NCBI RefSeq assembly: GCF_018802765.1
Contig: NZ_CP069163.1
Span: forward strand, 1,932,311 to 1,996,310
Source of the DNA: Paludibacterium sp. B53371
GTDB lineage: Bacteria; Pseudomonadota; Gammaproteobacteria; Burkholderiales; Chromobacteriaceae
Direction: 5' to 3'
DNA length: 64,000 nucleotides
Shown: positions 60,462-64,000 of the stretch, one piece after another
Layout of the letters: the number at the start of each line of letters is the position of its first letter
Numbering within the stretch: position 1 is the stretch's first letter
Notes under the pieces: model-generated
The model's input: only the letters and a program-made list of their open reading frames with translations
Database searches by the model: none
Told to the model about the DNA's origin: nothing
Program-made: the position numbers and the translations under genes

Positions 60462-62960
60462 ATGAACGAAACCATACTGCAAAGTAAAAATATTCTTTTA
60501 TCTTCTGATGCTTCCAGCAAAGACGAGGCTATAGAGCAGATTGCAGCGCTGATGGCAGCCTGTGACATCGCACCGATCGAATATGGCACAAGCTTGCTTA
60601 AACGTGAAAACGTTTCCAACACTTTTCTCGGCCATGGCGTGGCGATTCCGCACGGCATGCCCGAGGACCGCTCGCTGATCAGACAAACTGGCATTGTGGT
60701 CTTGCAAAGCCCGGCGGGACTGACCTGGAACCCGGGAGAAACCGTTCATCTGGTGGTAGGGATTGCCGCGCGCTCCGACGAGCACCTCGCCATCCTGCGC
60801 CGACTGACACGCATGATGCAGGATGAAGCCCTGATGCAGCAGTTGTTTCATACCGGTGATGCCGAGCAGATCCTGCAGGCGCTGAATGCCTCGCCGGGCG
60901 TCAGCCAGCCCGCCCCGGAGCCGGCCCATGACCTGCCCTGGCGCCAGACCTGGCAACTGGACTACCCGAACGGGCTGCATGCGCGCCCGGCCAGCGTCTG
61001 GGTCAATACCGCCAAGCAGTATGCCGCAAGACTGCAGATCCGCCACGGCCACGAAGTGGCCGACGCCCGGCATCTGGTCGGCCTGCTTCAGCTCGGTCTG
61101 CAGCAGGGAGATATCCTGACGCTGTCGGCTGACGGCAGCGATGCCGAACAGGCGCTGGATGGCTTGTTTGCCTGCATGCAGTCACTGAGTCAGAGCGAGA
61201 AAGCCTCCGCCGAGCTGGCCAAAGCCAAGGCGCGGGCGGCGGCCTCGCCACTCTTCACGCCCGAGGCGGGACTAGACAGCCTGCAAGGCATCGGCGCCAG
61301 CCCCGGGCTGGCCATCGGCATCACCCGGCGCTGGCAAACCCGCCAGCATCAGGTCGAGGACGTGCCGGGCTCGCTGGCCGAAGGGGGACAACGCCTGGAG
61401 GATGCCCTGCAGCAGGCACGCCAGGCACTGCAGACACTGGCAGACGACACACAGGCCCGACTCGGCGCCGAGGCCGCACAGATCTTCCACGCCCAAAACA
61501 CCTTGCTCAGTGACGGCGAGCTGATCGGGCACTGCTGCCGCCTGATGGCTGCCGGTCATGGGGTCGCCTGGTCCTGGCAACAAGCCGTGGAGGAAAGCGC
61601 CAGCCGCCTGCAGGACAACCCCAACCCCCTGCTGGCGGCGCGGGCCGCCGACCTGCGCGATGCCGGACGGTCAGTCCTGGATCTGCTGCTGCCCGGCCAG
61701 ACAAGCGGACACCGGCTGGATCCTGCGGAGAAGGTCATTTTGCTGGCCGAGGACCTGGCGCCCTCGGACACGGCGCGCCTGGACCCCGCCAATATTCTCG
61801 GTCTGTGTACCGCCCGGGGCGGCCCGACCTCGCACACCGCGATTCTGGCCCGCACGCTTGGCCTGCCGGCCCTGGTCGGCGCCGGCGATGACTTGCTGCA
61901 GATCGCCGATGGCACCCAGGTGATTCTCGATGGTCAGCAGGGAGCGCTCTACCTCAACCCGGGCAAACAGGCACTGCAGCAGGCGCAGGAGAGCATGGCG
62001 CGCCAGCGCCAGGCCTTGCAGTCGGCACAGCAGAGCGCCGGTTTACCGGCCCAGACACTGGATGGCCATCGCCTCGGCATCCAGGCCAATATCAACCGGG
62101 ACGATCAGGCCGCCGGCGCCCTGCAGTCCGGCGCCGAAGGCGTTGGCCTGATGCGCACCGAACTGCTGTTCGTCGAGCGCGACCATGCGCCGGAAGAAGA
62201 GGAGCAATACCAGGCTTACCGCGCCATGCTCAGCGCACTGGATGGCAAACCGCTGGTGGTCCGCACGCTGGACATCGGTGGCGACAAGCAGGCCCCCTGG
62301 CTGACCCTGCCGGCCGAGGACAATCCTTTCCTCGGCGTACGTGGCGCCCGGCTGCTGCTGCAGCGCCCCGACCTGCTGGATACCCAGATGCGGGCGCTGT
62401 ATCGGGCCGCGATTCATGGGCCGCTGTCCGTGATGTTCCCGATGATCACCAGCGTCGCCGAGCTGCAGCAGTTGCGGCAGCGCTGCGAAGCGATCCGCCA
62501 GTCGCTGCAGGCTCCAACCATCCCGCTGGGCATCATGATCGAAGTGCCGGCAGCGGCAGTACTGGCCGACAAGCTGGCACTGCATGCCGACTTCTTCTCC
62601 ATCGGCACCAATGACCTGACGCAGTATGTGCTGGCCATGGACCGTCAGCATCCGCAGCTGGCCGCCCAGGCGGACGCCCTGCATCCGGCCGTGCTGCGCC
62701 TGATTCGTCAGACGGTGGAAGGCGCCCACAGCAATGGCATTGATGTCAGCGTCTGCGGCGGCCTGGCCGGTGACCCGGATGGTGCGACCATCCTGGCCGG
62801 CCTCGGGGTCGACAAACTGTCGATGAGCCCGAGCGACATCCCGGCAGTGAAGGCACGACTGCGCGCCAGTCGCAAGGATGGGCTGCAGGCACTGGCCGAG
62901 CGCGCCCTGGCCTGCGACAACGCCGCTGACGTACGCCGCCTGTGTGGAGAAAGCGCATGA
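60462..62960 (+). CDS. fruB: Fructose PTS multiphosphoryl transfer protein (EIIA-HPr-EI fusion)
   Basis: Carries phosphate from PEP to fructose. Three domains in 832 residues: EIIA-Fru (1-145, active His64 in GVAIPHG), HPr-like (about 160-250, His173 in NGLHARPAS) and a complete enzyme I (about 270-832, His458 in GGPTSHTAILAR, plus FFSIGTNDLTQYVLAMDR and SVCGGLAGDP). Having its own EI makes the fructose branch independent of ptsI. It overlaps fruK by 4 nt. A second LacI-type site lies inside codons 48-53. Confidence 0.96.
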   Translation: MNETILQSKNILLSSDASSKDEAIEQIAALMAACDIAPIEYGTSLLKRENVSNTFLGHGVAIPHGMPEDRSLIRQTGIVVLQSPAGLTWNPGETVHLVVGIAARSDEHLAILRRLTRMMQDEALMQQLFHTGDAEQILQALNASPGVSQPAPEPAHDLPWRQTWQLDYPNGLHARPASVWVNTAKQYAARLQIRHGHEVADARHLVGLLQLGLQQGDILTLSADGSDAEQALDGLFACMQSLSQSEKASAELAKAKARAAASPLFTPEAGLDSLQGIGASPGLAIGITRRWQTRQHQVEDVPGSLAEGGQRLEDALQQARQALQTLADDTQARLGAEAAQIFHAQNTLLSDGELIGHCCRLMAAGHGVAWSWQQAVEESASRLQDNPNPLLAARAADLRDAGRSVLDLLLPGQTSGHRLDPAEKVILLAEDLAPSDTARLDPANILGLCTARGGPTSHTAILARTLGLPALVGAGDDLLQIADGTQVILDGQQGALYLNPGKQALQQAQESMARQRQALQSAQQSAGLPAQTLDGHRLGIQANINRDDQAAGALQSGAEGVGLMRTELLFVERDHAPEEEEQYQAYRAMLSALDGKPLVVRTLDIGGDKQAPWLTLPAEDNPFLGVRGARLLLQRPDLLDTQMRALYRAAIHGPLSVMFPMITSVAELQQLRQRCEAIRQSLQAPTIPLGIMIEVPAAAVLADKLALHADFFSIGTNDLTQYVLAMDRQHPQLAAQADALHPAVLRLIRQTVEGAHSNGIDVSVCGGLAGDPDGATILAGLGVDKLSMSPSDIPAVKARLRASRKDGLQALAERALACDNAADVRRLCGESA
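60605..60618. promoter_or_regulatory. Second LacI-type operator inside fruB
   Basis: TGAAAACGTTTCCA matches TGnAAnCGnTTnCA and is a palindrome with one mismatched pair. It lies 191 bp downstream of the promoter operator, compatible with looping by a tetrameric repressor or a roadblock. Confidence 0.5.
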
Positions 62961-63901
62961 GCAACCCGATCATTACCGTGACGCTGAATCCCGCTATCGA
63001 CCAGACGGTACGCCTGACGCAACTCCACCCCGGGGCAGTCAACGCAGCGCTGGACAGCCAGAGTCACCCGGGCGGCAAGGGCGTCAATGTGGCCGGCTGC
63101 CTCGCCGACTGGGATATTCCGGTGATCGCCACCGGCATTCTGGGACGCGACAGTGCGGACACCTTCGCCGAGATGTTCCACCAGAAAGGCATCGGCAACC
63201 GCTTTGTCCTGCAGCCGGGTCATACCCGCGTCAACATCAAACTCAGCAGCGAGCAGAACACCACCGACATCAACCTGCCCGGGGTAGCGGTCGATCCGGC
63301 GGTGTTTGCGCGCTGGCGCGACACCCTGGACGAGCTGGCCGAACCCGGACGCTACATCGTTCTGTCCGGCAGCCTGCCGACCGGCATCCCGGATGACTGC
63401 TACGCCAGACTGTGCAGCCGCCTGGCCGATGATCAGAGCCGCATCATCCTCGACACCAGCGGCGAACCGTTGCGCCGGGCACTGGCCGGCACCACCCTGC
63501 CCGACTGCATCAAACCCAATCGCGAGGAACTGGCGCAATGGGCAGGCCACCCCCTGCCGGAAATCCGTGACATCCTGGACACGGCGCTGTCTATTCACCG
63601 TTCGGGCGTTCGCCAGGTCATCGTCTCGCTCGGCGAACAGGGCGCGCTGTTTGTCGGCGAGCCCGGCCAGTGGCTGGCCCGCTCGGCACCGCAGAAACCA
63701 CTGAGCACAGTGGGCGCCGGGGATGCACTGCTGGCCGGCTGGGTTGCCGCCCAGCATGCCGGACTGGCATGGGAAGACAGCATGCGCCAGGCCATGGCCT
63801 TCGCCGCCGGCAAGCTGGCTTTTCTCGGCCCGAACCTGCCCGACCGTTCCACCATTGACAAGCTGGCCGCAGAAGTCCAGCTGACCCGACTGCCTGCCTG
63901 A
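62957..63901 (+). CDS. fruK: 1-phosphofructokinase
   Basis: Phosphorylates fructose 1-phosphate to fructose 1,6-bisphosphate. PfkB-family protein of 314 residues: ITVTLNPAIDQTVRLTQLHP, SHPGGKGVNVAGCLADW (sugar site), KPNREELAQWAGHPL and STVGAGDALLAGWVA with the catalytic Asp. Coupled to fruB by ATGA overlap and followed by fruA after 34 nt. Confidence 0.96.
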   Translation: MSNPIITVTLNPAIDQTVRLTQLHPGAVNAALDSQSHPGGKGVNVAGCLADWDIPVIATGILGRDSADTFAEMFHQKGIGNRFVLQPGHTRVNIKLSSEQNTTDINLPGVAVDPAVFARWRDTLDELAEPGRYIVLSGSLPTGIPDDCYARLCSRLADDQSRIILDTSGEPLRRALAGTTLPDCIKPNREELAQWAGHPLPEIRDILDTALSIHRSGVRQVIVSLGEQGALFVGEPGQWLARSAPQKPLSTVGAGDALLAGWVAAQHAGLAWEDSMRQAMAFAAGKLAFLGPNLPDRSTIDKLAAEVQLTRLPA

Positions 63902-63935
63902 GCGGCCTGCAGCCAACACCCAGAGGAGACAGACC

Positions 63936-64000
63936 ATGTCCAACACGATTGTCGTCATCACCGACCCGGGGCGTCTGACCCAGGCCCTGCTGGCCAGTGA
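63936..64000 (+). CDS. fruA: Fructose PTS EIIBC component (5' end only)
   Basis: The first 21 codons (MSNTIVVITDPGRLTQALLA) follow a strong AGAGGAGA ribosome site after fruK. Sequence alone is too short to prove identity; the call rests on the fruB-fruK-fruA order. The rest lies outside the window. Confidence 0.7.
   Translation, partial: MSNTIVVITDPGRLTQALLAS

Overview
This is a GC-rich, gene-dense stretch of a bacterial chromosome. The gene set points to a betaproteobacterium, most likely of the Neisseriales (Chromobacteriaceae-like): a PhaM-like granule protein, a LacI/EIIA-HPr-EI/1-phosphofructokinase fructose locus, a Bcr-type efflux pump, YjgA/PmbA, and many divergent LysR/MarR pairs. 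This placement is inferred from gene content and no database search was run. There is no prophage, CRISPR array or intact insertion sequence. The only mobile DNA is one truncated IS481-type end.

Layout. (1) 1-9046: formate/hydrogen metabolism. Nickel insertion genes hypA-hypB-hypF-hypC run leftward off the window. hydN and a formate dehydrogenase H gene with Cys in place of selenocysteine run rightward from a sigma-54-type promoter, followed by moaA and fdhD for the Mo cofactor and an RcnR-like metal sensor. (2) 9047-18955: an XRE-type DNA-binding protein, a soluble chemoreceptor with a C-terminal Cache-like domain, a complete ABC uptake operon, a MarR-efflux operon with twin operators, and a radical SAM gene coupled to a 94-residue unknown. 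(3) 18956-23443: tRNA-Leu, a BI-1 family membrane protein, tilS, accA, and an eight-gene tRNA array made of four Val-Asp pairs. (4) 23444-32976: a YqhD-type aldehyde reductase cluster with a LysR regulator, dsbB, a patatin, an AlkA-like glycosylase with a 30-bp internal duplication, pmbA, yjgA, mog and a YheT hydrolase.

(5) 32977-33735 is a scar holding three gene remnants: a PpiC-type isomerase C-terminus, a LysR C-terminus and an IS481 end. It abuts an AT-richer membrane-protein gene. (6) 34639-46860: the dgt-phosphatase-msrB-DUF1272 operon, then several divergent regulator/target pairs (LysR/SDR, MarR/MFS, LysR/hydrolase) and a secreted His/Cys-rich protein next to a DUF411 protein. (7) 47054-53506: transporters, two very small candidate genes, a phosphatidylserine-decarboxylase-family protein that strongly recalls the fungal tryptophan decarboxylase PsiD, a YkgJ cysteine-cluster protein, a short PhaM-like protein and a DUF535 protein. 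(8) 53515-64000: dnaE, a GAF-GGDEF diguanylate cyclase, a CHAD protein, and the fructose PTS locus (LacI regulator divergent from fruB-fruK-fruA) with two matching LacI-type operators.

The points most worth a second look are the PsiD-like decarboxylase, the complete sigma-54/IHF/upstream-repeat control region of the Cys-type formate dehydrogenase with its neighbouring RcnR-like sensor, the inverted-topology chemoreceptor, and the operator pairs.
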